Source: Legionella shakespearei DSM 23087
GTDB lineage: Bacteria; Pseudomonadota; Gammaproteobacteria; Legionellales; Legionellaceae
Length of the DNA: 64,000 nucleotides
Assembly: GCF_000373765.1 (NCBI RefSeq)
Contig: NZ_KB892382.1
Span: 1-64,000, forward strand
Direction of reading: 5' to 3'
Positions 48,311 through 57,676 of this stretch are shown piece after piece. Both the position numbers and the translations under genes were made by a program. The notes under the pieces are model-generated. The model worked only from the letters and a program-made list of their open reading frames with translations. It made no database searches and was not told where the DNA came from. Positions within the stretch are counted from its first letter, which is position 1, and each line of letters opens with the position of its first letter.

Positions 48311-48505
48311 ATGTTAAAAGAAAAGAAAGAACCGGCGAGTACTAAAAAAAATTATGTAGTACATCGTAACGAATTACCGCTCAGTTGCCCAACTGACGCC
48401 ATGGAGCTTTGGAATGCCCATCCCAAAGTGTATTTGCCCATAGAAAAAACCGGGGTCGAAGTCTGCCCTTACTGTGGTTCACGATTTGTGTTGCAGAATG
48501 ATTAA
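48311..48505 (+). CDS. Zinc-finger (zf-CHCC) domain protein
   Basis: A 64-residue protein with LSCPTDAMELWNAHPKVYLP and VCPYCGSRFVL, the Cys-His-Cys-Cys zinc ribbon of a small conserved family related to the mitochondrial complex I subunit NDUFS6. Function in bacteria is unclear. It overlaps the start of the heptosyltransferase gene by eight bases. Confidence 0.9.
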   Translation: MLKEKKEPASTKKNYVVHRNELPLSCPTDAMELWNAHPKVYLPIEKTGVEVCPYCGSRFVLQND

Positions 48506-49529
48506 ATCAATTTGTATTGCCAGGCTTTCTGCTCTGGGTGATGTTTTGATGATGGTGCCCCTGGTCAGAACATTACAGGCTTACTTGCCCGATACTCAAT
48601 TAACCTGGATCATCTCTCGTCCTGCTTTTGATTTGGTTGAAGGCATGGATGGTGTCGAATTTATTTGTATTGATAAGCCGAAAAACCTTACTGGCTTTTT
48701 GCAGTTTAGAAAACTAATGAAGGACAGGCATTTTGACGTATTGTTGGCTCCGCACGCCCGTTTTGGATCCAATTTACTTTATCCTTTGATTAAGGCCAAA
48801 AGAAAAATTGGCTATGATTCACGCCGGGCCGATGACTGTCATCTCTGGTTTGTGAAAGAAAGCATTTCACCTGGGCTTGAGCATACCCTGGAAGGGTTTT
48901 TAAAGTTTGCAGAGCCTTTGGGTGTGAAAGAAAAAGTGATTCGTTGGGATTTGCCGATAAACCCTGCAGATTATGAATGGGCTGATGCCCATCTGCCCAA
49001 GTCGGATGAGGGGCCTGTTTTAGTGGTTAATCCTGCGGCCAGCAAACCTGAACGCAGTTGGCCTGTGGATCGTTATATTGCGGTTTTACAGCAAGCTCGT
49101 GAGTTGTGGAATGCCCAGATTGTCTTGACTGGTGGTCCTGGTGCCTACGATCGTGTCCTGGCTGATCAGATTTTGCAAGTGATTCCGGCAGTTGATTTGG
49201 TGGGTAAAACCAAGCCTAAGCAATTATTGGCAGTGATTAGCAAAGCAGATGCTGTACTTTGTCCTGATACAGGACCTTCGCATATGTCTGCTGCAGTAAA
49301 TACTCCTGTTGTGGCTTTGCATGCAGTGACTAATCCTTTTATTTCCGGACCCTATACTTTTCAGCATTTGGTGGTCAATCGTTATCCTGAGGCTGTTGAA
49401 AAGGTCTTTGGCATGTCTTTTGAGCAGAATAAGCAGAAAGTTTGGGGGCGGCATGTTCATGGGGATGAGGCGATGCAACTTATTTCTGTTGCCGAGGTGA
49501 TGGATAAATTGGCGTTGGTTTTGAACTAA
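48498..49529 (+). CDS. Lipopolysaccharide heptosyltransferase-family glycosyltransferase (GT9)
   Basis: Glycosyltransferase family 9 protein, about 343 residues, that probably adds a heptose or similar sugar to the LPS core. Features are ICIARLSALGDVLMMVPLVR at the N-terminus (the WaaC/WaaF opening), VVNPAASKPERSWP, and the sugar-nucleotide site ADAVLCPDTGPSHMSAAV near residue 255. The ATG at 48498 is preferred over the ORF start at 48474. I do not choose between waaC and waaF. Confidence 0.92.
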   Translation: MIKSICIARLSALGDVLMMVPLVRTLQAYLPDTQLTWIISRPAFDLVEGMDGVEFICIDKPKNLTGFLQFRKLMKDRHFDVLLAPHARFGSNLLYPLIKAKRKIGYDSRRADDCHLWFVKESISPGLEHTLEGFLKFAEPLGVKEKVIRWDLPINPADYEWADAHLPKSDEGPVLVVNPAASKPERSWPVDRYIAVLQQARELWNAQIVLTGGPGAYDRVLADQILQVIPAVDLVGKTKPKQLLAVISKADAVLCPDTGPSHMSAAVNTPVVALHAVTNPFISGPYTFQHLVVNRYPEAVEKVFGMSFEQNKQKVWGRHVHGDEAMQLISVAEVMDKLALVLN

Positions 49530-49550
49530 CGCGGTACATTGCAGGATTTG

Positions 49551-49784
49551 TAGCCCGGTCTGCTTGCAGCCGGGATCGAATTGGCATCTGGCACCATGCC
49601 GCTTTCGGGAGATCCTTCGCGCAAAAAGACGCGCTCAGGACGACGTAGATCGGGGAATAGCAGGTTGTAGCCCGTATTAGCGAAGCGTAATACGGGAATC
49701 GATGTGGTTGACAGGGTCAAATCTATTAAACCATGTCAGGTAATGAGCCCCGGTCCCGTATTACGCTTCGTTAATACGGGCTAC
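49551..49784. repeat. Composite of palindromic repeats (half E, half B, full A)
   Basis: In order: a half family E element (GTAGCCCGGTCTGCTTGCAG), a truncated family B right arm (49591-49646), and a full family A copy (49667-49784) with a longer centre. It fills the 289-base gap. The truncated pieces suggest repeated insertion and deletion at one site. Confidence 0.85.
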
Positions 49785-49818
49785 AAAACTACGAATTTAT
49801 GGGTTTAAGGAGCATGGA

Positions 49819-50649
49819 ATGCAGCTTTCCAGTCAACAATGTGATTTTTTTTTCACTAACGGTTATTTGGTATTAAAGGATTTTTTTAGTAAAGAAACCT
49901 GTGATGCTTTGCGGGAGCGTATTAATTTTCTTATTAAAAATAATCAGGATGTTATTCCTCAGACTGTTTTTTCTACCCAAACTAATGAGCATGCAAAAAA
50001 GCGTTATTTTCTCGATTCCGGGGATAAAATCCATTACTTTTTTGAGCCAGATGCATTGGATGAACAGGGAAACAGTACTCGTCCTTTTGAGCAGTCCATT
50101 AACAAAATTGGCCATGCATTGCATGAACTGGATCCCGTATTCAAAGAGCATTCACGTGATCCTCGTATCAAAGAAATAGGCCTGCAGCTCGGACTTAAGT
50201 CTTTGGGCCTGGTGCAATCCATGTACATTTTTAAACAACCTGGTATAGGTGCAGAAGTTCTTTGCCATCAGGACAGTACCTATATTTTTGGCCAAGAGAG
50301 TGACGCACTGGGATTCTGGTTTGCCCTTGAAGATGCCACTTTGGAAAATGGATGCCTGGAAGTGATTCCAAGCCCCGACACTACTCCCTTAAAGCAACGT
50401 ATGTTTCGTCAGGGGGACGAGATTTATTTTGAGCACTATGATAAATCACCATGGCCGGAAGAACAGAGTATTCCTTTACCCGTGGAAAAGGGAACCTTAA
50501 TTTTGTTACACGGGAGAGTACCTCACAAAAGCAAGGCGAATTTATCTGCTAAATCCAGGCATGCTTATACCTTGCATTTGGTCGATACGACTTTGCCTTA
50601 TCCGGATAAAAACTGGTTACAGTGGTCGGGTGGAATACCACATTTGTGA
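49819..50649 (+). CDS. legD1: Phytanoyl-CoA dioxygenase-family protein, LegD1-like
   Basis: A non-haem Fe(II)/2-oxoglutarate-dependent dioxygenase, 276 residues, resembling eukaryotic PHYHD1. The metal site is visible: LCHQDSTYIF (HxD) near residue 152 and a distal His in LLHGRVPHKSKANLS near 230, followed by the 2-oxoglutarate Arg (KSRHAYTLHL). It begins FFTNGYLVLKDFF, a typical opening. AAGGAG lies six bases before the ATG. L. pneumophila has a gene of this type, legD1, near icmX that is reported as a Dot/Icm-linked eukaryotic-like protein. The symbol rests on that position and similarity from memory. Confidence 0.85.
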   Translation: MQLSSQQCDFFFTNGYLVLKDFFSKETCDALRERINFLIKNNQDVIPQTVFSTQTNEHAKKRYFLDSGDKIHYFFEPDALDEQGNSTRPFEQSINKIGHALHELDPVFKEHSRDPRIKEIGLQLGLKSLGLVQSMYIFKQPGIGAEVLCHQDSTYIFGQESDALGFWFALEDATLENGCLEVIPSPDTTPLKQRMFRQGDEIYFEHYDKSPWPEEQSIPLPVEKGTLILLHGRVPHKSKANLSAKSRHAYTLHLVDTTLPYPDKNWLQWSGGIPHL

Positions 50650-50667
50650 TGTGACGCGAGAAAAACC

Positions 50668-50743
50668 GTAGCCCGTATTAGCGAAGCGTAATACGGGAAA
50701 TTGCCACTTCGATCCTGTATTACGCTCCGCTAATACAGGCTAC
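50668..50743. repeat. Palindromic repeat family A, copy 4
   Basis: Arms as at 36505-36580. It fills most of the 101-base gap between the convergent legD1-like and P-type ATPase genes. Confidence 0.9.
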
Positions 50744-50750
50744 AATCTGA

Positions 50751-53354
50751 TTAACATGGTGCCTGGAATGGATTCATGTTTTGAGCTACTGACGGAGCCT
50801 GTTGCTCAGGAAGAACCAACGAATTCCAAAGCGATGGTGTTGCATTCGGCTGAGCTTCAGTTGTTTCATTGGCACAACACCCTATTTCCAGGTCACAGCT
50901 AAATTTAGGCGTATGTTGTCTCATCAGCTGATAGGAAGACAGCTCTTCACTTGCCTTGATTTCAGGACTTACTCCACCTTCCAAATGAGGCAAAGACTGC
51001 TCTTTAAAACGCCATACGTTGAGTAAGATACAACAAGCCTGCATTACCATGAGTAACACGCCAACACCTGGGTTCAGGGTGAATCCAAGAGCAAGCAATA
51101 ATCCACCTGCGACTAAAACTGTTGCCAGGTTGTAGCCAAGGCTAAGCAGCAGATTTTGATTGATGTTACTTACTGTTTGTTGGGATATGGCAAAGGCGCT
51201 GCCTATAGGCAACAAAGTTCCATTCTGAATAATGGCGCTTGCATTTTGCTGGGTTAATTCATCGCTGTTCTGCGACAATACGGCAATCCCGAAATCACTT
51301 GCGGCTATCGCCTGTGCGTCATTGGCTGCGTCTCCAACCATAGCTACTTTAAGTCCTTTTTTCTGTAGTTCATTGATATAAACCGGTTTCGATCTGTCAT
51401 TTAAATCCAAAGAAGTGGCGACAGCATTCGCATAGACATTTTTAATGTTTAAAGCCTTTGCATAACGCTGTGCTGTTGCTTCATCAGCGCCAGTACATAA
51501 ATGCACTTCTTTACCCATCTCCTGCAAGGCTTTGACCGTTTGAAATGCATCGTCGCGCAGCGGGTCAGTAATGACCATGTAGCCTATGAGCTTGTCTTCC
51601 CGAGCCAGAAATACAAGACTGTCTCCAGCTTCTAATCCCAGCATGTTTTCAATCTGTTCCACTTCAGTAAGTGAAACTCCAATGCCACGCATTAAAGAGC
51701 CGCTGCCAATGGTATAATCTTTATTGTTAATCTGACCAAAAATACCTGAGTGATGTGAATCATTCGGCTTTGACGCAACAACAGTTTCCTTACTGTTTTT
51801 CATGGCAAACGAATGAATCGCTTTTCCTACTGGATGGGCTGACTTGGATTCCAGTGCGGCACAATGAGCGAGGAACTGGTCAGGAGAAAATCCTGTGTTA
51901 TCCAGTACCGCCCATTTTTTAACTACAGGAATCCCGGTTGTTAAAGTGCCATTTAAATCAAAAACTACAGCATCTATTTGTTCTGCTTCCTGTAATACTT
52001 TAGCATTTTTATACTGCACCCCATGTTCTGCTCCCTTATGGATGCCTGTTTTTACTGCCAGAGGAATAATCAATCCCAGAGTACAGGGACATGCGGATAC
52101 TAAAACTGAAACAGCGCATTGAATCGCGAGTGCCGGTGGAAAAAAGATTCCTATAATGACTCCTGAAAGAACGGCTAATCCGATGACTGTGGGTATGAAA
52201 TAAGTCAATAATTGAGCAGTTTTGATTTCAAGAGGTGCTTTTTCAACAAGGGAATCAGCAATACCTTTGTCCAGCCGAGCCAGATAGGATTCTTTAGCTG
52301 TTCTTGAAACGCGGATTTTTAAAGGAACAGCATCTTCTGCTACTTTCATTCCCGCCAGTACTTTTTCCCCTTTGTTAAATAAACGCGGTAAAATGGCTCC
52401 GGTGATAATGGTGTTATAAATAATGCTGTTTTCTTCACAATAACCATCAAGAGGAATAATTTCTCCTGGGCTGATAATGATCATATCATTTGGCTTCACC
52501 TCACTTAACTCAATATCCTTTGACCCGGTTTTTGAATAGAGCAATACCTTTTGAGGGGCTCTGTCCTGAAACCTGGCTGAGCTTATTTTTTCTTTTATTG
52601 TTTCTTCTATAGCGATGCCAATATGCCTGAACCCATAAATCAGCAGACCCGCCTCAAACATCATAGGAAGCCATGGTACAAAAAATGAAGCAATGGATAC
52701 TAAAAGAACTGATATAGTACTAACCGCAAACAGGGTATCCATAGTCAGGGTTTGTGTTTTAATCAACTTTTGCCAGGCTTCATAATAAGAGCGTGCACCT
52801 AAAACCAGAGTTAACAAAGTGCTTATGCCGGCCAGAGGGAGCATTGCAATAAGAGGCAAACCACCTGTCGTCAGAAAAAGAATGAGCATTGCTATCCCTG
52901 TACCGCAACCAAGAGCCCCCAGAAACCAGTGGGATGTTAACAGGTTTTGACCCAAGGTTAATACGTTTTCAAAGAAGCCTGTTGGGTTCACCTCTTCCTG
53001 TGTTTCTGTTGTGGTAGTAGACGCTGATGCTATTGTACCAGGCATATAATCATAGTCTTCACACTTAAACCCTACATCTTCGATGAGGCTTCGGAGTTTT
53101 GTCCAGATGACCTGGCGCGCTTCCTCTGATGTATCTGATGGTTCGTCAATCAATATAGTGGTTCTTTTGGGATCTGCTGTGGTGAAATCCGCATTAAAAC
53201 TTAATATGCTTATGGATTCATTATTTGCTCTTACTACTCTTTCAATGGCACCACTGCAATTACTGCAACTCATCCCATTGATAAAAAAGACATAGGGCTT
53301 GGACATAGAATCGTTCTCTGGCATTTGGGTTAGATCATCCTGAATTTCTTTCAT
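50751..53354 (-). CDS. Heavy-metal P1B-type ATPase with altered catalytic motifs
   Basis: An 867-residue membrane protein with an N-terminal HMA domain (NGMSCSNCSGAIE), about eight membrane helices and the transport motif SACPCTLGL typical of copper/silver pumps. The HP motif of the nucleotide domain is intact (KSAHPVGKAI). Three near-invariant motifs differ: TGES is TGAI (near residue 315), DKTGT is DLNGT with the phosphorylated Asp kept, and GDGxND is GDAAND. A long Pro- and Gln-rich tail follows the last helix. AAGGG is very close to the ATG at 53354, so the start may be slightly downstream. Transport activity is doubtful. Confidence 0.9.
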   Translation of the reverse strand: MKEIQDDLTQMPENDSMSKPYVFFINGMSCSNCSGAIERVVRANNESISILSFNADFTTADPKRTTILIDEPSDTSEEARQVIWTKLRSLIEDVGFKCEDYDYMPGTIASASTTTTETQEEVNPTGFFENVLTLGQNLLTSHWFLGALGCGTGIAMLILFLTTGGLPLIAMLPLAGISTLLTLVLGARSYYEAWQKLIKTQTLTMDTLFAVSTISVLLVSIASFFVPWLPMMFEAGLLIYGFRHIGIAIEETIKEKISSARFQDRAPQKVLLYSKTGSKDIELSEVKPNDMIIISPGEIIPLDGYCEENSIIYNTIITGAILPRLFNKGEKVLAGMKVAEDAVPLKIRVSRTAKESYLARLDKGIADSLVEKAPLEIKTAQLLTYFIPTVIGLAVLSGVIIGIFFPPALAIQCAVSVLVSACPCTLGLIIPLAVKTGIHKGAEHGVQYKNAKVLQEAEQIDAVVFDLNGTLTTGIPVVKKWAVLDNTGFSPDQFLAHCAALESKSAHPVGKAIHSFAMKNSKETVVASKPNDSHHSGIFGQINNKDYTIGSGSLMRGIGVSLTEVEQIENMLGLEAGDSLVFLAREDKLIGYMVITDPLRDDAFQTVKALQEMGKEVHLCTGADEATAQRYAKALNIKNVYANAVATSLDLNDRSKPVYINELQKKGLKVAMVGDAANDAQAIAASDFGIAVLSQNSDELTQQNASAIIQNGTLLPIGSAFAISQQTVSNINQNLLLSLGYNLATVLVAGGLLLALGFTLNPGVGVLLMVMQACCILLNVWRFKEQSLPHLEGGVSPEIKASEELSSYQLMRQHTPKFSCDLEIGCCANETTEAQPNATPSLWNSLVLPEQQAPSVAQNMNPFQAPC

Positions 53355-53443
53355 TCCCTTGGGCTCTTGGGCTTGAATAGCTATTAAATAATTTAATTTG
53401 GTTCGAATAATATCATATCAGCTATTTTTTGCACCTTTGTTTT

Positions 53444-53644
53444 ATTAATTAATGTGGGTTATGGAGTAAGAAGCTTGTTTTATCTCGTCGTTACTTCGAT
53501 GCCGTTCGGGCTGAGGAAGCGCGATAGCGCTGTCACGAAGCCTTGGCATGGTGCTAAGGCTTCGAGACGAGGCTATCGCCTCTCCTCAGCCCGAACGGAT
53601 CGAGGTAAATCAAGCTTCTTATCCATAACCCACATTAATTAATA
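53444..53644. repeat. Palindromic repeat family C, copy 3
   Basis: A 201-bp element with terminal inverted repeats ATTAATTAATGTGGGTTATG and the complement, followed by AGTAAGAAGCTTG, and the same CTTCGATGCCGTTCGGGCTG core as copies 1 and 2. It lies in the 438-base gap between the divergent ATPase and GT-C genes. The remaining bases (53645-53792) are AT-rich leader. Confidence 0.9.
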
Positions 53645-53792
53645 TAATTAATTGGCAATTTTAATCAGTCCTGTTAGGGTTGAGTGATTGTAAGTTACTT
53701 TATATTAAGGAATTATTAATTTCTTAATATAAGATCAATTTGATTAAAAAGAGTTCTTTTTGTCGCGTGCTCTGTTAACAGAATGGTAAGGG

Positions 53793-55406
53793 ATGATTTT
53801 GAATTATTTGTCGATGAGAAAACAGAATTTTCTGGCTTTCTTTTTAGGATTCTATTGCGTTTATGATTTAGCCATCGCGTTATCTCATGCCTGGCAATTC
53901 ACCACCGATGATGCCTATATCAGCTGGGTATATGCACGGCAATTAATTAATGGTCAGGGATTACTTTGGCATGGCACTCCAGCACCTGTTGAGGGGTATT
54001 CCAATTTTTTGTGGATTATCCTCTCTGCCTTGATCATGAAATTACAATTGCCTTTACTGGCTTCTGTAAAATGGTTTTCCATTGTGAGCCTGGGTGGAGG
54101 GATGTTTTTCTTATATCGCATCGGTAGAACTTTTTTTAATCCTCTTGCTGCAATGCTGGCGGTATTCCTGTTTAGTCATTACATCGGTGTGGTCTGGTGG
54201 ACTGTGAGTGGATTAGAAAGCATGTTTTACTGCGCATTGTCCTTATTGCTGGTCTGGCAATGTATCAGGGCTATGGGCATTGTCAGTAATTCCGCCGTCC
54301 CGTGGACAAGTCACGGGACGGTGGAAGCCCCCATTTATTCCACAACGTCATGGCTGTTATGCAACATAAGCTTGCTTTTACTGGCATTGACCCGTTTTGA
54401 AGGTTTGGTCTGGGTTATTCCCGTTGCGGTTTTTATGGCATGCCAGATAAGAGTCCGCTTTATCAATAAAATCCAGCCAGACAAAAGCACAATGTACCGA
54501 TGGCTTCTTATTACGCTGCTTTGCTTTATTCTGCCTTACCTACTTTATTTTTCGTGGCGAGTGTATTATTTCGGCCATTGGATTCCTAACAGCTATCGTT
54601 GCAAAAGTCTGGCTTCCGGGCAGTTTTTTGTAGTAGACCAGGATTATTTACAAGTACTCTTTCCCTTCATTATTGCTGCCTTACCTTTTTTCCTCCTGGC
54701 AAAAAAAGGATGCTGGCATTGGTTGCTTTGGTTGCCTTCTGTTTTATACGCGGTGATGCTGTGGAAAGCAGATCCGGTAATTACGCATTACTTGCGTTTG
54801 TTTCTGGGGCCTTTTGCTCTTTTCTCTTTACTGCCTGTTTTAGGCGTAATGCAATTTATTCAGGATTTTATCAGGCTAAAAATCGATCCTGAAGTGTTGA
54901 GTGCCGTACTTATTATTGTTATGACTTTTTTATTTATTCCCAGTCATAATGTTTCTTTTTTACAGAAAGCAGTGCTTCATTATCAGGAGCGAACTCATAA
55001 TCGGATGCAAATAGTCGAATTCCTTAACAAAGAGGCTAAATCAGGAGATACGGTACTTCTGAATGATTGCGGAATCATTCCCTTCAGTGCACGCTATGAT
55101 CTTCGGTTTATAGACATGCAATGTTTGAACAATCCTGAATTGACACAAAGTCCATACCTGCATCGTTTGGATCTTTATGCAGAACATTTGCAACAGGAAA
55201 TTAAACCTGCCTGGGTCATTACCCTTTATTATCCGTTAGAATCAAGAAGTGATTATTTGACTGATTTATTGGAAAAGAATCATTTTTTTGATGATTATCG
55301 GTTGGTAACAGTTTTGAAATCAGGCTTTATCCCGCAAGAACACGCCTTAAGCTCAAAGAGAACCATGGATTTTGTTTTTTATCTATACAAGCGAGTAGAC
55401 GAATAG
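53793..55406 (+). CDS. GT-C-type polytopic membrane protein, probable glycosyltransferase
   Basis: A 537-residue protein with about ten membrane helices. The first extracytoplasmic loop has TTDDAYISWVYARQLINGQG followed by VEGYSNFLW, the Asp-Asp signature of GT-C enzymes that use polyprenyl-phosphate sugars. The C-terminal 110 residues are soluble (QIVEFLNKEAKSGDTVLLND). The start is uncertain: ATG at 53793 has AAGGG directly beside it, while TTG at 53799 has better spacing. A 33-base palindrome interrupts the coding sequence in frame (54292-54324). I recall a gene named lphB near icmX in L. pneumophila but cannot confirm identity. Confidence 0.8.
   Translation: MILNYLSMRKQNFLAFFLGFYCVYDLAIALSHAWQFTTDDAYISWVYARQLINGQGLLWHGTPAPVEGYSNFLWIILSALIMKLQLPLLASVKWFSIVSLGGGMFFLYRIGRTFFNPLAAMLAVFLFSHYIGVVWWTVSGLESMFYCALSLLLVWQCIRAMGIVSNSAVPWTSHGTVEAPIYSTTSWLLCNISLLLLALTRFEGLVWVIPVAVFMACQIRVRFINKIQPDKSTMYRWLLITLLCFILPYLLYFSWRVYYFGHWIPNSYRCKSLASGQFFVVDQDYLQVLFPFIIAALPFFLLAKKGCWHWLLWLPSVLYAVMLWKADPVITHYLRLFLGPFALFSLLPVLGVMQFIQDFIRLKIDPEVLSAVLIIVMTFLFIPSHNVSFLQKAVLHYQERTHNRMQIVEFLNKEAKSGDTVLLNDCGIIPFSARYDLRFIDMQCLNNPELTQSPYLHRLDLYAEHLQQEIKPAWVITLYYPLESRSDYLTDLLEKNHFFDDYRLVTVLKSGFIPQEHALSSKRTMDFVFYLYKRVDE
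54292..54324. repeat. Short palindrome inside the GT-C gene
   Basis: CCGCCGTCCCGTG, a seven-base loop, and CACGGGACGGTGG: twelve of thirteen bases pair. The frame stays open through it. It encodes part of SNSAVPWTSHGTVEAP, in a loop between two membrane helices. Confidence 0.7.
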
Positions 55407-55420
55407 TTTAATTCAGATTC

Positions 55421-55523
55421 ACGTCGTCCTGAGCGCGTCTTTTTGCGCGAAGGATCTCCTCATACGGGCACCATGCCACGTTCAGGAGATCCTTCGCGCA
55501 AAAAGACGCGCTCAGGACGACGT
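55421..55523. repeat. Palindromic repeat family B, copy 5
   Basis: Same arms as 24511-24615, followed by a half family E element (55533-55562). It lies between the GT-C gene and icmX, which converge. Confidence 0.92.
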
Positions 55524-55598
55524 GGATCGAGGTGTAGCCCGGTCTGCTTGCAGCCGGGATCGCGTAACCGTTCAGGGGGTATAGGCTTATGTGTACTC

Positions 55599-55717
55599 GA
55601 ACAGCCAGATTTGAGCTCAGGTTGAGAGAAAAACCCGCGAAATGAGCGGAGCATAGGTGGCTATGTGAGCATCATTTCGCGGGTTTTTCTCTCAAGATGA
55701 GCCAAATATGGCTGTTC
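55599..55717. repeat. Palindromic repeat family F
   Basis: GAACAGCCAGATTTGAGCTC at the left and a near complement ending ATATGGCTGTTC at the right, with a strong inner stem AACCCGCGAAATGA / CATTTCGCGGGTT. Seen once in this window. With the family B copy it accounts for most of the 396-base gap before icmX. Confidence 0.85.
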
Positions 55718-55802
55718 CTTCAATAGGGCTGAACACTTACGTGATCGCAGTGGTAATTTCCCGTATTACGGCTATCGCCCAATACGGGTTACGATTTGTT
55801 CT

Positions 55803-57158
55803 TTAATTAGAAGAGGTTGAGCCTTGGCTTGAAAAGTCAGCCGTTGGTTGCCCTGCTTTCAGGTTCTGCATGAGCATAATAGTATTCGTTAACAGAATAC
55901 GCTCCTGCAGTTGTCTGTCCAGATACATTTGGTAATTGATTTCAGCAAGCAATACGGCAATTTCTTTTTCAACAGTGCCTGGAGAGGCGGTATTGATTTT
56001 TTCAATCCATTGCTTATTGGCTGTTTGGCTATTGTCGCCCTGTGTCGGTGTAAATAATCTCCAGGTAGCCATATTAAATTCATTAACTGCCTGGCTGGTA
56101 ATAGGGCTGCTGGTATTTTGGTTTTGCGGTAATCTTTTTGATAAGATGTAGTACAGATTACTCATTCCGACGGAACTTTGAGCGGCATAAGTACGCAAGT
56201 TATTGATATAAGCCGATAAAGTGGCTTGCGCTTGTGCTTGTTGCGGAATATTGGGCGTATTGCCTTTGGGTGGATAAGCAATGTTATACAGATTATCATA
56301 ATCCTGCAGTTTGGGTAATGACGGAGGTGTTACTGCTCCAGAGACATAGCGGATAAAATTAGCTGCAGTTTGCGCCTGATTTTGCGCCGTTAATCCAGGA
56401 TTTTGAGTATTAGGAGTGGGACTTCCGGTAGTAATTCCCTGATTACTATCCGTATTATAAAGTAAAGGACCTAACAGCGAATTACTGTTCAATTGGCTGA
56501 TAACGGGTTGGTTGTATTGGTACGTGTAAAATTGGTAGGTTGTGGGAACAGGACCGATAACGTTTTCCATTACCAGATTTTGATACATTAATGAGCAATT
56601 ACTTATCCATTGAGTACCATCGTTATTCATACAATAAGAATAATCAGGTGTTCCCAAAATATTAAACACAGCCTGGCTTACGGGATCACCTAAGTATCCT
56701 GTCTGAGATGATGGCTGATCAATCAAATTCGAGACAGTAACATTGCCATTCTGGGTACCAGAAGGTGTTTGGTAATTTTGATAGGTGAATGTTTTGTTAG
56801 CGAGCTCATTAAGTACAGAAGCACCTTGGATATTAGGGGGTAAAAATTGACCCAGAGCTTGTGACACAAAATCAACAGGAATAGCTCCTAAAAATGTACT
56901 GTACGCGAGAGTTTGGGTCATTGCCATCAGCGTTGGATTTATGAGTGCTGCAGATGGAGGATTTTGGTTATTGCTATTGGGATTTTGGGTTAAATCGTAA
57001 CCCAGGTATTGTCCAAGATTCACTAAATATTGAACCAGGTTTTCTGTATTACTACTTGTTTGCTGGCCATAGCCTGTCTCATATCCGACATCTGCTGCTG
57101 CAGTAAGTGAGGTAAAACAAAACAAGTTGATCAGAGTAAATCGTGAGAGTAATTTCAT
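55803..57158 (-). CDS. icmX: Dot/Icm secretion system protein IcmX
   Basis: A periplasmic component required for effector delivery, 451 residues. The signal peptide (residues 1-21, ending LTAAAD) is followed by a region rich in Asn, Gln, Ser and Thr, including NPNSNNQNPPS and many NQ and NT pairs, typical of IcmX. No known catalytic domain. It starts inside the icmW stop (TAATG), so the two are coupled. L. pneumophila IcmX is, as I recall, slightly longer. Confidence 0.92.
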   Translation of the reverse strand: MKLLSRFTLINLFCFTSLTAAADVGYETGYGQQTSSNTENLVQYLVNLGQYLGYDLTQNPNSNNQNPPSAALINPTLMAMTQTLAYSTFLGAIPVDFVSQALGQFLPPNIQGASVLNELANKTFTYQNYQTPSGTQNGNVTVSNLIDQPSSQTGYLGDPVSQAVFNILGTPDYSYCMNNDGTQWISNCSLMYQNLVMENVIGPVPTTYQFYTYQYNQPVISQLNSNSLLGPLLYNTDSNQGITTGSPTPNTQNPGLTAQNQAQTAANFIRYVSGAVTPPSLPKLQDYDNLYNIAYPPKGNTPNIPQQAQAQATLSAYINNLRTYAAQSSVGMSNLYYILSKRLPQNQNTSSPITSQAVNEFNMATWRLFTPTQGDNSQTANKQWIEKINTASPGTVEKEIAVLLAEINYQMYLDRQLQERILLTNTIMLMQNLKAGQPTADFSSQGSTSSN

Positions 57159-57613
57159 TATTCATCCCCTTCAAGTGCGCGTAAAACGAGTTTTAAGCGA
57201 TATTGGCAAAAAACTCGAGACAATAAACGTAAACGTTCAAATACAATATTGCGTTTCAGAAAAAATCCTGCAGGATCATGGCTGCCCAGACTTGTTTCCT
57301 CTGCATGGATCAAAACGCGCGAAGCACTGCCTGGATGAACTGTATCAATGGCTTGCAGTAAACGAAGCCCTCTGCCCGATTTAATGTTTCCAACAATACG
57401 AATAAATTTTTCTTCTTCTGCCAATAAGCTCAAATCAATTTTTTCAATGTCATCTAACTCATTGCCCAGTCGATTCATGGCTTCTTCAAACTCTGGATTT
57501 CCATCCAAAGTCCAATCCTCTACACTTTCCATAAACGTGATCACCCGATAAATCATCGGGTCTAAATAATCAAACCAATATTTTGCGGAGGCTTCATGGC
57601 TTAGATCAGGCAT
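57158..57613 (-). CDS. icmW: Dot/Icm chaperone IcmW
   Basis: A small acidic cytoplasmic chaperone of 151 residues that pairs with IcmS to present effectors to the coupling complex. It begins MPDLSHEASAKYWFDYLDPM and has FMESVEDWTLDGNPEFEEAM, matching L. pneumophila IcmW in size and, from memory, in sequence. It is first in icmW-icmX, divergent from icmV-dotA. Confidence 0.95.
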   Translation of the reverse strand: MPDLSHEASAKYWFDYLDPMIYRVITFMESVEDWTLDGNPEFEEAMNRLGNELDDIEKIDLSLLAEEEKFIRIVGNIKSGRGLRLLQAIDTVHPGSASRVLIHAEETSLGSHDPAGFFLKRNIVFERLRLLSRVFCQYRLKLVLRALEGDE

Positions 57614-57664
57614 TATTTACTCTTTTTTTACTGAGATTGATTGATGGACGAATCCACTACATAC

Positions 57665-57676
57665 TACTATAGTATA
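57665..57676. promoter_or_regulatory. Candidate divergent -10 elements between icmW and icmV
   Basis: The perfect palindrome TACTATAGTA (57665-57674) gives TATAGT on the plus strand and TATACT on the minus strand (57671-57676). A TATACT element has been reported as a -10-type control site of L. pneumophila icm genes. It is centred in the 103-base gap. Confidence 0.5.
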
